A DNA stretch of 64,000 nucleotides from Apostichopus japonicus (Eukaryota; Echinodermata; Holothuroidea; Aspidochirotida; Stichopodidae): assembly GCF_037975245.1 (NCBI RefSeq), contig NC_092561.1, forward strand, positions 13,887,001 through 13,951,000, given 5' to 3'. Position numbers and translations under genes: made by a program. Positions within the stretch are counted from its first letter, which is position 1. Every line of letters begins with the position of its first letter. Under the pieces are notes generated by a model. That model saw only the letters and a list, made by a program, of their open reading frames with translations, ran no database searches and had not been told where the DNA came from. This document shows positions 49,151 to 62,464 of this stretch, one piece after another.

Positions 49151-51096
49151 GAAAGTGAGACACGTGAGGCAGTTTTTGTGGACATTTTGGCGAGGTATGG
49201 ATAGATGTTTTGGAAAAAACACCACCCCATTTTCCACAACTACCTATCCTTTATTTGTCAAAGTTGTGCATGCATATGACATTTTGAAGTGTAGCCTCTA
49301 TAGGTCAATGTATAAAGGACTACAAATGTCAAAATAAACATGTGTAGCATGTATCGTCTTTTTCTGAAACAATACCTGGTCCTTTCCGTACCCCCAAAAG
49401 AAAATTATCTTATAATCAAGGATATGCATTGAAAAACATAAATGTTTCTTAATTATATTATTTTTTTTAAATATGCCAACTTTAAATCCTGTGTAGTAAC
49501 AATCCTCTGATGGAAACTTGTTCCTTATGCACCAAACTGCACAGGATGGGATGACTACACGATTGTAATGTCCAGTTCTGCCGGCTTCTCAGATAATTTA
49601 GGCCCTATATGCAGTGTACCTGTTGGAACTATTACACGACCTGTGTCCCAGTATCAGCAGGTAATATCGTTGGAAAATTGCCAGATCCAAAGCTTCAGGT
49701 ACATTACTAATGACCGAAAATGTACGTTTGTTTAATGTAGGAAGCAACCGTCTTGACTTATGATCTGCTTGGTTCTCGAGTTCTAAATGAATGTTATGAA
49801 GGGGCTCTTGCAACCCTAATCCCAAATATAAATTAGCATGTAAAACTAGCCAAATTATTGCAACCAGTATCATATCATTTAGCAATTGTTGTCAGCCGAT
49901 ACTCATAGCTAGTACAGTAAGTAAGCACACTACCTCTTGATTACAGTTCATACCTCTCTTAAAATGACTCCAATTCGTCATGAAGATAACGAAGAAAGGC
50001 CATATTCGGGTATATACTCTATATATCCGTAGACCTACTTATAGCATCAAATTGCTAGATGCGACTTCATTTTACAATCACGTATTAAACAACTCGCACT
50101 CAATGATTGTTACAGCAACTACTCTCCCACAACCGTGCATCGGTAATTACTACTTTGTGTTCGTAACATATGTTACAGGACATGCAGTAGTTACTGCACG
50201 AGCCATTAGTATCGGTTTTTTTTGTTTACAATTGAGGTATTTGCTGTGACACTGTTTAATGAATACTCCAGAGCCAACCTACAATAGTACAGTAATACTC
50301 TGAACTTAGACTTCATACAATTCGATGTTTCTTTTTAAATGATGTGGTTGGCAATTGTATAAAATTGTTATTTTCTGTATGGCTGATGTGATGAATTCGC
50401 TCACAAAGACTCACATCGGTGTTGCCATATATATACATTCTTAAAAGTTTATTAAATTATAAGATTACTTCTCCGAAATACAGCATGAATTATGGATGTT
50501 GTTTGCAACATATGCCTAAATAAAATGTGTGGCAAGTTGTTAATTCAACCACACCTTAATATCAGCCTCGACGTTATTGAAAAATGTTCACAAAATAAAA
50601 TAAATGAGGGGATTAGGAGAGGCATTAAACCCAGTTCCCTCCATCGTAAGGTTCACAATAGAAAGCAAGTTTCAGTCAGATCTGGTCAGTCAAGCTCATT
50701 ACACTTTTCTGCAGTAGGTTATACTCTGACAGAAAAGATGGTATGAAAAATTGTACCAATTATTAGTGCCGAACTGGTTGCCGGGGGTAGTTGAAGAGCA
50801 CCCCAGCCTTGGCCCCTGAATCATCAATTTGAAATTAAAAAGTAAAATTTGAAACCACTTGTCAGATCTCCTTTGTTTCTTTTCACCTTTTTGTTTTTTT
50901 ATATATTTTTCCATTTTGTAGCTAATATGGGCGTGCCCCGTCCACACCAACCCGCCCCACCCAATCTGAATCAAATGCTACTGTGTCACACTTTTGTCAA
51001 TTGCAGAATTATTTTTGATTTTTGGAGGGGAAGGCATTTCCCAACAAAAGATGTCCCTCCAAAGTGAAGAATGTTACACCCATTCATATCGTCCCC
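49151..51096. other. No gene seen
   Basis: Open frames at 49598-49885 minus, 49980-50249 plus and 50492-50746 plus lack recognised motifs or convincing splice sites. Confidence 0.4.
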
Positions 51097-51354
51097 GTTC
51101 TAGCGTAGTGACGAATGTTCAAAATGTGAGTTTTGAGAAAACGCGCTCTAAAGATTTCACAGTTTGACTTTAGTATAGCGTAATTAAAAAAGGATCTTTT
51201 GTACCAAAAGTTGTCAAAATTTTAAATATAACAAATAGAACTTTGAATTTTTTTTTACAAAGTAGTAATTTTAGTGTAAACATATTCGTCGTTATGTAAT
51301 GTCATTTTCAGTTAATTTTAGACATTCGTCACACATTTGTCACTATGCTAGAAC
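51097..51354. mobile_element. Short MITE-like element with 22-bp inverted ends
   Basis: gttctagcgtagtgacgaat (51097 on) and its inverse at 51333-51354 match at 20 of 22 positions, bounding 258 bp of AT-rich DNA with several attcgtc motifs. No coding capacity. Target duplication not clear. Confidence 0.55.
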
Positions 51355-51448
51355 TAAATTTTGAAGTTTCGTCCTGTCACAGTTGTATTCGTCACTTTTA
51401 TGTGCAGTAGTAATAGGGTACACCGTGAATGTTCACTGTCACTGGGAG

Positions 51449-51470
51449 AGGAAGGGGGGGGGGGGGGTAG
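51449..51470 (+). repeat. Poly-G tract
   Basis: A run of about 14 G. Similar runs occur at 53593-53606 (G), 54241-54252 (C), 54487-54498 (C) and 55791-55805 (C). Confidence 0.9.
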
Positions 51471-51502
51471 GTGGAATACCTTAAGATAGAAGAACATAAT
51501 CG

Positions 51503-51950
51503 AAGGGGAGGTACATTGGTCTTATTAATTTTAAAAAGAACGTCCACGGTTTACTTTAATGTATAAAATAGACAAGGAATGGGTTATACGCAGGTATCAA
51601 CATACGTGTTTTAGAATGTTTTTCTTAAGTGGCATGGATGGAGTCGGATATGACGAGGGGAGGCAAGGAGAGCTGGCTGTTGAAATGGTGGTATATTGGT
51701 CTTAATTTAACAAAACGAACGCCCACGTTTTGTTGCAATGTATAAAATAGACAAGGAATTTGTATGGGTTATGGGCGGATGTAAATGTTTCAGTATGTCT
51801 TTCTTGGGTAAAATGGAGGGTGTCGGATCGAGAGATGTTGAGGAAGGGAGGACAAGGAGAGCTGGCTGCTGAAAGGGTGATATATTGGTCCTATTAATTT
51901 TAAAAGAACCCCCATCATTTTCTACAATGTATAGAATAGACAAGGTATAT
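51503..51950 (+). repeat. Tandem array, ~190-bp units, about 2.4 copies
   Basis: tattggtcttattaatttta, aatgtataaaatagacaagg, tttcttaagtggcatgga-like and ggcaaggagagctggctg blocks recur near 51513, 51691 and 51880. Confidence 0.85.
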
Positions 51951-52164
51951 GATGAAATGTGAACACATGCAGTTGCAAAAATAATCGTTCCAGTGGCGTA
52001 ACTCGGAACTCTTATAAAGCACTCAAACTACGGAAAATTGTGTGCAATTCTTCATTTTCGAGTTAGTGTATTACGTGAAGTGTCTCTGACAATAGTTTCT
52101 AAGTATCCTCCAAACGCTTTGGGAAGCTTTTCCACTATACTATCCCCTTAAACGGAATGTGAAA

Positions 52165-52775
52165 TTTTCTTACGCTCACAGGCACATTCATAATATCCAA
52201 CCCAACCTCGTGTGAATCCTCAGATTTAAAGAAGGAAACAACTGTGCCATTGATCAAGTGTTTCCAAGTTGTACTATAGTAGGTTGTTCCTTCTTTTTAT
52301 TTCCTTCCAGTAAACATATAAAAAAATTCTTACGCTTACAGGCACATTCATAATATCCAACCCAACAACTTTACCATTGTTCAAGTATTTTCAAGTTGTA
52401 CTATAGTAGGTTGCTCCTTCTTTTTATTTCCTTCCAGTAAACATATTTAAAAAATTCTTACGCTCACAGGCACATTCATAATATCCAACCCAACCTCATG
52501 TGAATCCTCAGATTTAAAGAAGGAAACAACTGTGCCATTGTTCAAGTGTTTCCAAGTTGTACTATAGTAGGTTGTTCCTTCTTTTTATTTCCGTCCAGTA
52601 AACATATAAAAAAATATTACGCTCACAGGCACATTCATAATATCCAACCCAACCTCGTGTGAATTCCTCAGATATAAAGAAGGAAATAACTGTGCCATTG
52701 TTTAAGTGTTTCCAAGTTGTTCTGTAGTATGTTGTTCCTTCTTTTTATTTCGTTCCAGTATACATATAAAATGTA
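52165..52775 (+). repeat. Tandem array, ~160-bp units, four copies
   Basis: cttacgctcacaggcacatt recurs near 52169, 52330, 52457 and 52616, each followed by cataatatccaacccaacc, ctcagatttaaagaaggaaa, gtttccaagttgtactatag and ccttctttttatttc. The second unit lacks about 35 bp. On the minus strand copies 1 and 3 are open for 33 codons between splice-like ends, but phases would not permit exon concatenation. Confidence 0.92.
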
Positions 52776-53650
52776 TAGAGAGGAGTCATATAATACCTCA
52801 ACAAGACGAATCACTCATATAAAAGTTTTTTTTAAGATGATAGGGTACCAAACAGTCCAAGAATAACTCATATAAAAGGGGAGAAAATGTCAAGATGATA
52901 GTAAATCATATAAAATACATCTACTAATACAAAAGTTATTACATAAAACGATATAACAACAGACTACAACAAACATTCTAAGCAATTTATAAAGCAGCAC
53001 GGTAAATAAATGAGTTGCTGAAAACTTACGTTTGGTATTTTATGGGGATTTTTTAGATTTCTGCTCGATTTGTGCACTTTTTAGTAAAGTATACAAAGGG
53101 ATATTCTGTCACTGTAAATCTTATTAGCCATTCTTGTAAACTCAGGTCTTGCAGCAGCATTTACTTTTCCTAAAAGTATATTGTGTTCTAAATTAACATA
53201 GCTGATGTGTATTTAAGAAACTTAAATCTTCTTTTCTTTGCTTTTTGTTTTGCAATATAAAATGGTACCAGACAGTCACTGTATAGATCACATGTGCCAG
53301 GTTGTATAATAGTATTGAAAACATTTTCCTTAGCATTTTGGTTAAAGAAAGACACAATGTTAGTCACACTAGATACTATATAATATACTTTATAATATAC
53401 TATATAATATACTTTATTAATATCTTGATGCTTTGCAAGAACATGTCAAACTGTCGCCGCTGTATACTCCCAGTACTCAGTTTTGGAGGTTCTAGCTACA
53501 TGAGATCCCTCATTAATAATAATACGTTGCGATCTTGATAGAATGATACCTTCATGTTTGATGGTTTATTTTCAAAAACGAATTTTCTTTATGGGGGGGG
53601 GGGGGTGGGTGCGCAATGAAGTCTGTCGGTCACATCTTGGAACTATGTCA
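52776..53650. other. No gene seen
   Basis: AT-rich DNA with a short tataatatacttta repeat at 53377-53417 and a poly-G run near 53593. Confidence 0.4.
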
Positions 53651-54060
53651 TTAACAGAACACTGAAATTTCACAGGTCAGTTTCAACAGAGCTCTTATGA
53701 ATTGTGCATGATACAGCAGTATATCATTGGCATATTTTGTTATAGAAATATGTGAGTTTGATCTAATTTCATCAGTATATATAGTAAATATTATAGCATA
53801 TAATGGCCCTCCCCCACCCCAAGGCACACCAACCATTATTCCCAATATTTCCGATAACCCTTTATCCAACCTTACTTGTCTGGGCCATCCTTAAAGAAAT
53901 TGTGTCAGCCAATGAATAAGCCATGTTTCTTTGATAAATCGTAAAAGATCCTTCATTAATTGATTTGGCAAGACAGTGTTAAACGCACTTGAAAAGTCAA
54001 GAAAAAGACCCGATTCCGATCTGCAACACCAAGTGCCTTTTCCTTTCTGATGTCAAGCAA
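53651..54060 (-). pseudogene. CR1/L2-like LINE reverse transcriptase relic
   Basis: The minus strand encodes LDFSSAFNTVLPNQLMKDLL and LIHWLTQFL (54000-53890). A stop follows, and then in 53869-53651 GVPWGGGGPLYAIIFTIYTD, ISITKYANDILLYH. These are the D-F-S-S-A-F-N block, the GVPQG-x-x-SPLLF block (decayed) and the catalytic YADD block, here YAND. Loss of one catalytic aspartate and the internal stop show that it is dead. The family is judged from the SSAFN and LFTIYTDE patterns. Confidence 0.85.
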
Positions 54061-54064
54061 CCTT

Positions 54065-57000
54065 TATGGGTTAATAATCCCAATATATGGAAACCAGGGC
54101 TGAGGATGCATCAGTTTGGTGATGTTCATTTGGTTTGTATGTCCATGTTCTGACTTGGTTTATTTTCCCAAAAGGTCTGGTATAACTTCCCCTATGATCC
54201 TGAACTTCTTAGCCTGTGGAAAAAAAACATGCAAGGTCTAACCCCCCCCCCCCTCCTCGAACTTTGTAGTAAAGTAGCTACTTAAGTATAAACTATGCAA
54301 GTACCTTCCAAAGTTTCATGTAAAAGTATGTGTAGGTTTATAATGAAAATGAATACTGGTGGAAGTCTTAAGCGGAAATGAGCTGGCGTTTGCATGTTTT
54401 AATTTGTCATAATACTGGTATTTGTTTTTTGAACTGTTTACATTCACATTGATAAGGAGACAGGACACCAACAGATTACATTATATCGCCCCCCCCCCAC
54501 CATCCCAAGTGGCACTACGACATTACACATTGGCAAAAAATAGCTCTATGCTTAGACTTTTAAAAACCAATTTACTCCCGTACCGTGCAAGATAATGACA
54601 AGGATCTTGGTGATATAAGTTCATTATGATGGTTTGGGATTCCTTCCCTTTAATCCTTAGGTATGGTTAGTCTAACTCTAAGAATGGCTTTAATTAATTA
54701 ACCTTTGTCTAGGTAATGTAGTCTTTGCAGTCACAATTAAAATTTGAGTGATTTATTCATCAGTTTTATACGAGTTACAACCATTGAAATCAATGTCCGT
54801 CAGTGACTTACACCACCTGTTTCCTCATTAACACACAGCTCTAATTAAATGTACCGACAGTCACACTGTTACACCGATTCAGTAGAGATAACTAGCGTTA
54901 CTCCAGTCTACTGTCTATAGCTACTCGTGCAACATATACAAGCATAGAATGTTCTGAAATCCTAACACTAGGCTACTATTCAGGTATATTATTGTTGACC
55001 CACACCTCATTCTGTTTTCACGAGTTATGCTATCGTGTATGAAATACTGTATTAATCAATTAAATGACGAGGTGGAAATAATAAAGATATTACCTTCCCA
55101 TAATCCTGGGTGTTTTTAAATGGCAGTTAGTTGGTTCTCAAGTCAGTATGACATGCATGGTTGTTATGTTCGGCTTGTTCCAAAGGGTAATATTCGTCGA
55201 TATGCAAAACTTGATGCATGGACCTTATACAAATAGTGCTACTGAGTGGTTGGCACGATGACTAAAGTATTCGTCAGTATGTAAAAGCGAGAGTGGGACT
55301 TAGATGGACAGTCGTCAAAAATGAGTCAGAAAAACGAAAATATATACAGTTTTAAAACTTATAACCCGGCTCAACCGATTCTTCACCCTCGAAGATCACA
55401 TTCGCCCTACGCGAAAACGGGGACGATATATCATATCGAATTACCACTATGTGAATTGCCACAATTAGTGAATTACCACCATCAGTGAATTACCACAACT
55501 TCCATCATTGAGTTAACACTATGCAATACATCAGTGAAAATAACTAAAAATATAAATCAGCATCACATCCTTTGCACTTGGCCGACCTGAAAATGTATGA
55601 GTTTGTTTGCCCACGGTCAGAGGTGAACCTTCAATGTGTGTAAAAATGACACGTGCATGTCCGACACTACAAATTATAACAGGTCATTCGAAGTAGTACA
55701 TATGACAACTCCAAACATAAATATCTAGGCTCTACATCATTCCACAGTCACTCTACTATTATGAGGTGAAACAGTAGCTTTCACTGTCTGAACCCCCCCC
55801 CCCCCCACACACACACAATGATACTAAATTCAGTTCATGGTCACTAAACAGTCAGTCTGCAGTTGGAATATTCTCAGATGCAGCTAGAAAGATGGCAGTG
55901 AAGTTGCAGAACAGCGGGTTCATTGTTATGACCTAACGAAGCGAAAGTGCTAACAAGTTCCCAACAGAAAAAAAATTAGTAGCACAAATGTTGGATTCTG
56001 TGCAATGCAGCTTACTGCACATAGGACCGTGGTCGATCATAAATTTTGGAATAAAAATGTTTTCAAAGACGTCTTCCAAATTACGACCATGTTGCACGGA
56101 CAATAATAAGGGGTTTACGACGGGCCAGAGTAGTTATCTGTGTCTTCGCAAACTCAATTTTTAGGCCTTATGATCATTAGATGGTGTATGACGGAATCAG
56201 AAAATTGGAGAAAAATAGAGGGCGTCTGACATTAATTGCTTGGCTGGATTCATTGTGTAGACCCTTTAAAGGAAATACAAAGTTGGAGCAGGTTTTATGG
56301 GTAGGCTTTATAGGGAAGAGCCGGTATCAATTCGCCAGTCAAGAAATAGTCCAATGAAACTGTTTTCGTCCTCAGATGCTTTCCATACAATTTAATACAG
56401 GGGGAGGTAGTTGTCACGGTTAATCCTAGGGGCTGTATTTCGTGCCATTAAATAGAAACTATTGCATACATTGATAGCCTTACTGTGGCTAGTTAATCCT
56501 ATACAAAAAAATATGAAAGACTGGATTTAAGAGCCAGGTTATGGTTCGTTTGGACTTGTTTAATCTGTAGAATATTTGCGTAAAAACTTTTTGCATAGAC
56601 ACCTGCGTCTCAAAATATCGTTTTGACCGGAATTGTAACTAAGCAGCTTAAGCGAGTGTGGCCTTGTTAATTAAACATTTTTTCGGATGGCAAAATTAGG
56701 GATATTTTCATGCCAAAATTAGTTTCCACGCAGAGGAAACACATCTTAAAGAAGCTCCACATTGTTGTAACTAAATTCACCAGAAGTCGCCAAAAGATAG
56801 TAATTTTGTAGCCAGTCCGGTTTGTATAAAGGCAGTTATATTAAGTGTGTGCGTGGCAGTTTATCAATTGTGAAAGTTACTTTTTTAATTGAACACTGTC
56901 TGGGTGTTAACGCCTATCGTCGTCGCATCGTGTAGGGAGACAGATGTCAGGAGAGAGAGCTCTGGGTGCTGTCTTTCATGTAAATAAACTTTTACGTTAT

Positions 57001-57904
57001 TTCTCTAGATGGCTTGGATAAATTTGCCAGAGTATACCATTAATATACGGTCAAGAACTGTATTCGTTTCCGTACCCTAGGGCATGGAACTATCTGAACT
57101 ACAAATTTGTTCAAGAGAAAAGAAAAAGTTAAAACCATAATTTAAGCATTTCTTGATCGTTTAAGCAAACGCTCGGGAAGATGCTAGAAAGCATTACAGT
57201 TTGGCTGAGGGCCAGAAACCTACTTCATAACCTGGGGCGAGCGTGTTCCCGTTTCTACCTTCGAGTTATCTTCTTGTTCCCGAGATTGGAGCGTTTGGAA
57301 CTAGCACTATACAGTATATTCATATATACCACCAAATGGATTTGAGTATTAAAATTATTAACAGGAGGACGCTACATTGACTTCTTACTATATATGCTTT
57401 AACAGTGGTAAAAGAAAATCATAGACAAGAAAACAAACTGGAAATTGTGAATTCCCTCCTCAGTTATAAAGTCTGTATCAATTAAGTATATTGTTTGTAT
57501 AAAGTAATCTGGACATCATTTTGTACCCTAAGAAAGATATTGCCGATGAGAAAGTTTGACTTGAAAATATTTAAGAAACGTAGCCTATAATAAATTTGAT
57601 TCCATTATAAATTCATTTTGATGTCAATAAATATTGATCGATCAAGATAGTCCGAATTCGTTTTTATATTCTATTCCAGTGTTCTTGATTCGTCTTAAAC
57701 TATAATTCAGTGGTCATTATTTTGAAAGCGGTCACAGACATCATGATCAAAAGCTCTGATGCTGCCAAATAAATTGGTAGCCGTCACTAACGGACGTCAG
57801 GCTAGTGCACAATTTTTCATAGGCCTATATTAGATTGTTGGAGTGGGTCGGTTTGGTACGAATGTCTGACACAAACTAACCGCAATCTTCAAATGAAATA
57901 ATAA
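54065..57904. other. No gene seen in a long stretch
   Basis: No frame of note over 3.8 kb. It contains poly-C tracts at 54241, 54487 and 55791 and short gtgaattaccac repeats at 55450-55495. Nothing else stands out. Confidence 0.4.
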
Positions 57905-58690
57905 TCATAATAACATCATACTTACCCTCTCCACACCTAGATGTTCTGATTACGTTGCAGTAAATTATAGAAAAGTAACATTTCATCAATGTTTTCCTCT
58001 CAATGCGACTTTCTTTTGATAATTTGTAGTTGTTACTTTGTAAAATACAATTCAACCACGTTTATGTTGTTGTAGTATCGATACTTTAGCAAGTCGTGAA
58101 AAATATCAATGCATATAATGCTAGTAATTACATGAAGCTATTAGCCTCAATGGTTATCATCATACTATCAAGAGTTTAAAAGAATTTTATTATTAACAAG
58201 GCTTTTCATCTTGAGGCTAAGGTCTATTACATGTTGATTTTTTGTGCCTACAAATATTGTGATACTTACTGGAATAGATTCCGTCAAATTTGCAAAGACT
58301 TTCAATTCACCTAAGGCCGATATGGATAATGTATCTTTTACATTTGGTTTGGTTATCAAATGATTTTGTTCCTTGATTCTGCAATTTTCCATCCATCGGT
58401 CACGGTGTAGGATTCTTTATTACAAAACAAGTACCAGCTGCTATTGTATGGTATTTTCTGATATGACTCATGAACCGTCTTTTAATAAGCCTATTCATGG
58501 TTGCAGTATATTGAAGTAACAGAAAAACAACCTCGGTCATCAAATATTTGCTTGCGACAAGTTAAGGTGTTTGAAAACTAAATGATTATACCGTGCACAT
58601 AGGCATATTCATGGTTGTACACAATAGTTTGACCACATGGTATTATGGTCAATGAGGGAAACTACATGTGTTGAATTTAGACAGAGCTTT
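57905..58690. repeat. Dispersed duplicated segment, copy B
   Basis: Colinear with 7880-8635 and carrying about 95 extra bases near 58530-58625. On the minus strand an exon-like stretch (58378-58270) lies between attgcag and gtaagtatc and reads IKEQNHLITKPNVKDTLSIS and onward to NLTESIP without a stop. The same region in copy A is frameshifted. No protein family is recognised. Confidence 0.75.
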
Positions 58691-58699
58691 TGTGACACC

Positions 58700-58990
58700 A
58701 TATTGCCACCTAGGCGTTCTGATTTCCTTGCAGAAAATTATAAAATGGAAATATGATCAAATTTTTCCATCTCAATGCGATTTTCTTGATAATTTGTAGT
58801 TGTTATTTTGTATCATAAATTTCAACCACGTCTCTGTTTTTGTAATATTCGATACTTTAGCTAGTGGTGAAATATAGCAGTGCAAATAGCACAGGTAGTA
58901 ATACGGAGCTATTAGTCCACATGGTTATTATCAGAATGTAAAAGAATACAATTATGAACAAGGCTTTTCATCTTGCTGATTAAGTAAGTT
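58700..58990. repeat. Dispersed duplicated segment, copy C (partial)
   Basis: Directly follows copy B and repeats its first third: cacctaggcgttctgattt, tctcaatgcgattttcttga, gataatttgtagttgtta, tcgatactttagc and aaggcttttcatctt. It lacks the exon-like core. Confidence 0.75.
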
Positions 58991-60315
58991 TATGTTGAAT
59001 GTTTGATACCTTCATATATTGTGTCTCTAATGTTCAAAGTGTCACATGTGACTATACAACGCCCGGTGAAGGTTTGGTATATGAGTCCGGTCCAAGTTCT
59101 TGATACCTTGGTTTACGATGTGCAGTAAGTGAATGAAATGTATTCGAATTTACCCCGAGAGAGTTTTTTGACATTTCGACTTTAGTAATAATGTAATATT
59201 CATTCGTTACATCTTCCCGTAGATATATAGCCCTACAGGTTAAGAATGTATATACTATTAATTTCATACAACATCATTCTTAATTAGTTTCATTACATTT
59301 CATTTTTTGTTCCAGACTCCAGCTGTGTTCTAGTCAGCTTAACAAGAATACAAACAATGCCCCGTTTCATTAGAAGAGCTGGAAAAATTGCGTGATCAGA
59401 AATAACATTTCTACGACGATTATATGGGTACGGTCCTCGTGGGTATTTACTACCATTTTTGTAAAGGGCTTGTTAAACTCGATAATAATCTGGAGAAAAC
59501 TTTTTTATTTTTGATGTGGTAAGAAGCAGCTCTCAGTAAGCCCATGGTGACGGTAATTGGAGGCTCATTAAGTTTACATTGCTTGTACCTATATCTAGGG
59601 AATCGAATCTGTTCAGTTATGAAAGTTTCGCGCTTCTTGGTGTAAAGATGAGTAATACAATCCTCTCTTGTCAATAATAGCTTTACGTTTATGTTGTTAC
59701 CCTTGAACAAATCTCTTTTCAAGACTCACGATCCTATATATATATTTGTAGGACACGTTAACATTATATACTAAATGGTTCGTTCGTAATAAGGATTGCT
59801 GCTAGTGCTGATTATGTACTCTTAGCGTTATTTGCACTGTTAAGGCGGATGTAGTTTTTTTCCACATAGCTGCCAAATCTAAATGACAGGTCCCAACTCT
59901 AATGAGCTTAGTCAGGCCTGGCAAGAGATGAGGACGGGGGAGGGGGCTAGAGGTCCAGGTCCTGGATCTGGGCCGCGGACTGTGGCCCTGAGGGACAATT
60001 AAAACCATTCCCGACCTTGTTCGTGACACCCTCAGAGTAGTCACATGAGTGACGGAATTAGTGATGTTAGCCAGCTAGAAGAGAATACAATCAGTGTAAC
60101 CACAGTTGCGGACTTATTTGCTCAACATATCCAATACATCCGCTACTTGGGGGAGGAGGGGTGGGGGGGGGGACTCATTATATCGCCTGACAAAACATGT
60201 CAAGATGAGCAAATAACAGACAAAACTACAAACTAGTAAAGATCCTGTATACGAAAAGTGTAATCTTATTGACGAAAACCTGACGTATAAACACATCAGT
60301 GACTTACAATGACCA
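58991..60315. other. No gene seen
   Basis: Open frames at 59052-59267, 59450-59722 and 59802-60044 on the minus strand have no recognised motif. A G run lies near 60164. Confidence 0.4.
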
Positions 60316-60594
60316 TGTAGCAGAGCAATATATCATCATGTGATATTCTTGATAATAATAATACAAGAGATGATTCAAAGAGGAGTTGTTATTGCTTTGA
60401 GAGTGTCTCATGCACACTCATTGTTCTTAAATACTTCTACAAACATGCGTCATATGTCATATACAAACATTCCTTAGAGTGACCACAGCCCCATGCTTCT
60501 TAAGGTAGGTTGGTGGTTACAATAACAGGACATATTGTGGTTGCTAAAGGGTGGTGTAAAATACAATACTGTAGAATGAGTACATTATGTTACA
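60316..60594 (-). repeat. 3' LTR of the Ty3/gypsy element
   Basis: Minus strand starts tgtaacataa and ends gctaca, giving the TG...CA ends expected of an LTR of 279 bp. It shares about 170 bp with 62465-62634 (aaccacaatatgtcctgtt, aagaagcatggggctgtggt, gtttgtatatgacatatg). The outer end is inferred from the terminal CA because the 5' copy is truncated. Confidence 0.75.
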
Positions 60595-60606
60595 TCTCCT
60601 TTTTTC
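60595..60606 (-). promoter_or_regulatory. Polypurine tract
   Basis: gaaaaaaggaga on the minus strand directly precedes the tgtaac start of the 3' LTR. This is where plus-strand DNA priming occurs in LTR retrotransposons. Confidence 0.75.
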
Positions 60607-60767
60607 AGTTAAAATAAAGTTTAAGGACTTGGATGAGAAACAATTTCCTTATCCAGAAATAGAATTGAATGATAATGACCTAACACTGCATAACTATAAA
60701 ATCAATCTCTAGCAAAGATTTGACTACTGGTACTAGGTTACAAAGTGACTACCACTTCACTACTAGA

Positions 60768-62463
60768 AATAATTAAATTCCTTTGGCCACATTTCATAGT
60801 CACTGTGCCAACGTGGTTTTGTCTTTGCTCTAATACTTCTTCGTAAATTAGTGTTCGTGGTTTGGTCCTCTGAAGAGGTTTGTTCATTGTCAGAAATAAC
60901 TATGTCATTGTCTTCGTGTCTGTCATAACTGAATGTTTCACCAGTTTTAAGTTAATGTTTGCGGTTGCGTCTATACTGTACACCTTCAGCTGTCTCTACA
61001 TAGTACGATCTGGTCAGCCTTAGATACAATAGTGGCTTGTTTCCAACCTTTGTCAGTCTGTAGGCGAACATTATCTCCTGGTTGCAGTTCTGGTAATTTC
61101 TGGTAATATTATGACCGTCGGTCATAATATGTTTTATTTTTGTGTGTGTGTCTGTCTCTTCCTTCGTATTTTTAGCTTGAGTAATTGTTCAGTTGTTGGA
61201 AGTAGGGTCTTTGTCCTTCGTCCAAACAGTCGAAGGTGATCCGAGAATATTATATCTTTGTGTATTCCTGTAGTCTCATAAAGTAAGGTATGGATCTTAT
61301 CCACTCTCCTTTGCCTTCATTAGCAAAGCCTTGGCAATCTGCCCCCCTTTCTCTGCCATGCCATTAGACTGAGGATAAAGTTTCAAAAAACTGTCTTATT
61401 TCCAACTTTTGAATTTGGGTCCGTTTTCTGTGATAAGGGCATTTGGAATACCATGACGTGCAAATTGTGATTTACAAAGTACTACAACAGTTTTACTCTT
61501 AGTATCAGGTAAATGTGAAATTTCAAAGTATCCGGAGAAATAATCAATTAATATCAAATGGCTATTTTTATTCCACTCAAAGAGATCAGCACCCAGTTTC
61601 TGACAAGTTCTTTGAGAAATCTCATGAGATTGTAGAGGTTCTTTTTTATTCCGCCTCCTGTGTGTGTTACAGATGGAACACTTTGAAATTAAATCTTCAA
61701 TTTCAGCACTCATTAGAGGCCAAAACATAATGTCCCTTGCTCTTCGTTTACATTCATAGAGTACTTTCATTAACATTTGCTAAAGTCGATGTGGAGTTTG
61801 ATGCAAGGGTTACTGAAAAATCGGTTCTAATGGTTTGTGATCCGTTTCAACATGAATTAATTTGTTACCATTCAGGTACTCATGAAAACGCTCAAAACCA
61901 AACACAATGGCGGGCATTTCTTTTTCGATTTGGGCGTAGTTTTGCTGACTCTTAGTTAATGATTAAGAAGCATATGCTACTGGGAACCCATCTTATAGAA
62001 TTACTGCCTCGACACCGAGGCTACTAGAATCTACAAATAAGGTTACTTCTTTTGTGACATCAAACAATTTTAGAACAGGGGACTGCGTAATAGTTTCTTT
62101 AAGCCTTTGAAAACTCTATTGTTGAGCATCTCCCCATTCCCAGTGCACACCATACTCTAGTAGTGCCCTTAATGGTGCACTCTATGTAGAAAAATTTTGC
62201 TAAATAGGTAATTACACACATACACCTTTGTAACCCTTCCTCCTCTTCTGGGGACTTCATTTCTGTGACAGCTCGGACCTTCTCTGGCTCAACCTTGAGC
62301 CCACTCTCATTTAACACATGACCTAGTTAGGCAATATCAGCTATTCTTATCTGACATTTACTTGTGTTCAGTTTGACTTTTCTAAATCTTCTTCTGTCCA
62401 AAAAATTACGTAACCGCTGGCCATGCTCTGCTACCGTCTCTCCCGAATACTTATACTCATTAT
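60768..62463 (-). pseudogene. Ty3/gypsy pol remnant: RT thumb, RNase H, integrase
   Basis: Minus strand from 62463 down: the reverse transcriptase end (GETVAEHGQRLRNFL, then LNTSKCQ); the connection region (LNESGLKVEPEKV); the RNase H region with ETDHKPLE-type residues around 61860-61840; the integrase zinc finger (CSICNTHRRRNK); the integrase core with GADLFEW and the degenerate TENGPKF, where TDNGPQF is usual; and a basic C-terminal tail ending about 60768. Reading frames change several times and contain stops. The encoded polyprotein would normally copy and integrate the element. The remnant cannot do so. Confidence 0.9.
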
Positions 62464-62464
62464 A

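Noticed and set aside
52165-52775. Tandem exon array on the minus strand (33 open codons between ctatag and gtaag in copies 1 and 3)
   Set aside because: The would-be exon is 100 nt, entering in phase 2 and leaving in phase 0, so consecutive copies cannot be spliced in frame. Copies 2 and 4 are also broken. It is treated as a simple tandem repeat.
60600-60716. Possible plus-strand exon after tttttttcag (acidic, Lys-rich peptide ending NYKINL)
   Set aside because: The pyrimidine tract is the complement of the polypurine tract of the gypsy element, so the acceptor is explained by the retrotransposon.
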